DNA of 6,178 nt from Pontiella desulfatans. Lineage in GTDB: Bacteria > Verrucomicrobiota > Kiritimatiellia > Kiritimatiellales > Pontiellaceae. Both the position numbers and the translations under genes were made by a program. The DNA lies in the NCBI GenBank assembly GCA_029287275.1, contig JARFRL010000229.1:1-6178 (forward strand), given 5' to 3'. The number at the start of each line of letters is the position of its first letter. Within the stretch, counting starts at the first letter, position 1. The notes beneath the pieces were generated by a model, which did not search any database, was not told where the DNA came from, and worked only from the letters and a program-made list of their open reading frames with translations. Below are positions 5,797 to 6,178 of the stretch, piece after piece.

Positions 5797-6178
5797 TCAT
5801 CTCTTGAACAAGTGTTTCGCGGTGAAGAGCCATTCGACTTCGAGGAAGGCTTGCCACTCGGCGCCGGTTTCGGGTTGTTCGAGATAGTGGTAGGCCTCGA
5901 GTTTGAGGTTGATGGGATAGCGTCCGTTGAGGAGCACTTTGCCGAAGCCGCCGCCGACGGGCACGGTCCAGACCGCGTCCGCGGGGAGCTCCCAGTTCGC
6001 GACGTTGACGGGCGAGGTGCCGATCCACCAACCGTCGCCGAAGTTGAGGTAGGCCCAGTATTCGATGGTGGAGCGGTTGACGTGTTGGTCGCCCGCGCCC
6101 GCGAAGGAGCGGAGGTGGTTGGCGCGGGCGCCGATGACGAACGAGTCGGTCACCCACGCGCCGGTTCCGCCGAGGCCC
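5797..6178 (-). CDS. Outer-membrane beta-barrel protein, putative transporter (5' end off window)
   Basis: The C-terminal 126 residues are visible; the frame is open to the right edge, so the start lies outside the window. The pattern of alternating hydrophobic strands and glycine turns is that of an outer-membrane barrel: GLGGTGAWVTDSFVIGARAN, YWAYLNFGDGWWIGTSP, then AVWTVPVGGGFGKVLLNG (69-85), YPINLKLEAYHYLEQPETGAEW (87-108) and a last strand FLEVEWLF (111-118). The stretch WTVPVGGGFGKV...G..P.N..L.AY....P..G.EW......LF closely follows the C-terminus of bacterial proteins annotated as transporter or neuromedin U-like, related to the phenol-degradation meta-pathway family (PF13557). The transported substrate is unknown. 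The internal GTG at 6153 is not the true start, because the frame and the barrel pattern continue upstream of it. Confidence 0.8.
   Translation of the reverse strand, partial: GLGGTGAWVTDSFVIGARANHLRSFAGAGDQHVNRSTIEYWAYLNFGDGWWIGTSPVNVANWELPADAVWTVPVGGGFGKVLLNGRYPINLKLEAYHYLEQPETGAEWQAFLEVEWLFTAKHLFKR

Noticed and set aside
5777..6157. 126-codon minus-strand frame starting MGDRLVRHRR
   Set aside because: It is a shifted frame of the barrel gene, extremely Arg-rich, and incompatible with the clear barrel motifs in the neighbouring frame.
1..6178. Mobile element, CRISPR array, toxin-antitoxin or defence island
   Set aside because: No transposase, integrase, direct-repeat array, terminal repeats, tRNA or attachment-like duplication was seen in the window.

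Overview
The window reads as chromosomal DNA of a GC-rich Gram-negative bacterium. My best guess is the PVC group (Verrucomicrobiota, Kiritimatiellota or Lentisphaerota). This rests on twin-arginine-exported aldo/keto reductases, a secreted Pmp-like beta-helix protein with a choice-of-anchor-Q-type GDIGAIEF motif and a C-terminus ending near RRFFKV, and an outer-membrane barrel protein. The phylum is inferred from protein style only. I saw no rRNA, tRNA, CRISPR array, transposase or phage gene.

Layout. (1) Positions 1-1787, minus strand: a two-gene operon of Tat-exported aldo/keto reductases. The first gene has lost three of the four catalytic residues. It overlaps the second by 4 bases (ATGA), and the second keeps the full tetrad and runs off the left edge. 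Upstream at 1842-1869 is a good sigma70-type promoter whose spacer is filled by a 14-base inverted repeat. (2) Positions 1788-2139: a divergent intergenic region with that promoter, a possible 21-codon ORF and a perfect TATAAT box reading rightward. (3) 2140-2514, plus strand: a VF530/DUF2132-family DNA-binding protein with a basic C-terminal extension. (4) 2515-2723: intergenic, with two stem-loops. (5) 2724-4982, plus strand: a 752-residue secreted parallel beta-helix protein. (6) 4983-5007: a hairpin at a convergent junction. (7) 5025-6178, minus strand: a 5'-truncated outer-membrane barrel protein, a 38-codon lysine-rich small protein with a strong Shine-Dalgarno site, and a SpoU/TrmH-family RNA 2'-O-methyltransferase.

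How the genes work together. The two reductases are almost certainly co-expressed and translationally coupled. An exported active enzyme paired with a probable pseudoenzyme is the most interesting point in the window. The lysine-rich protein and the RNA methyltransferase are 50 bases apart on the same strand and may be co-transcribed. The other neighbours show no obvious shared pathway. I see no complete defence or mobile system here.
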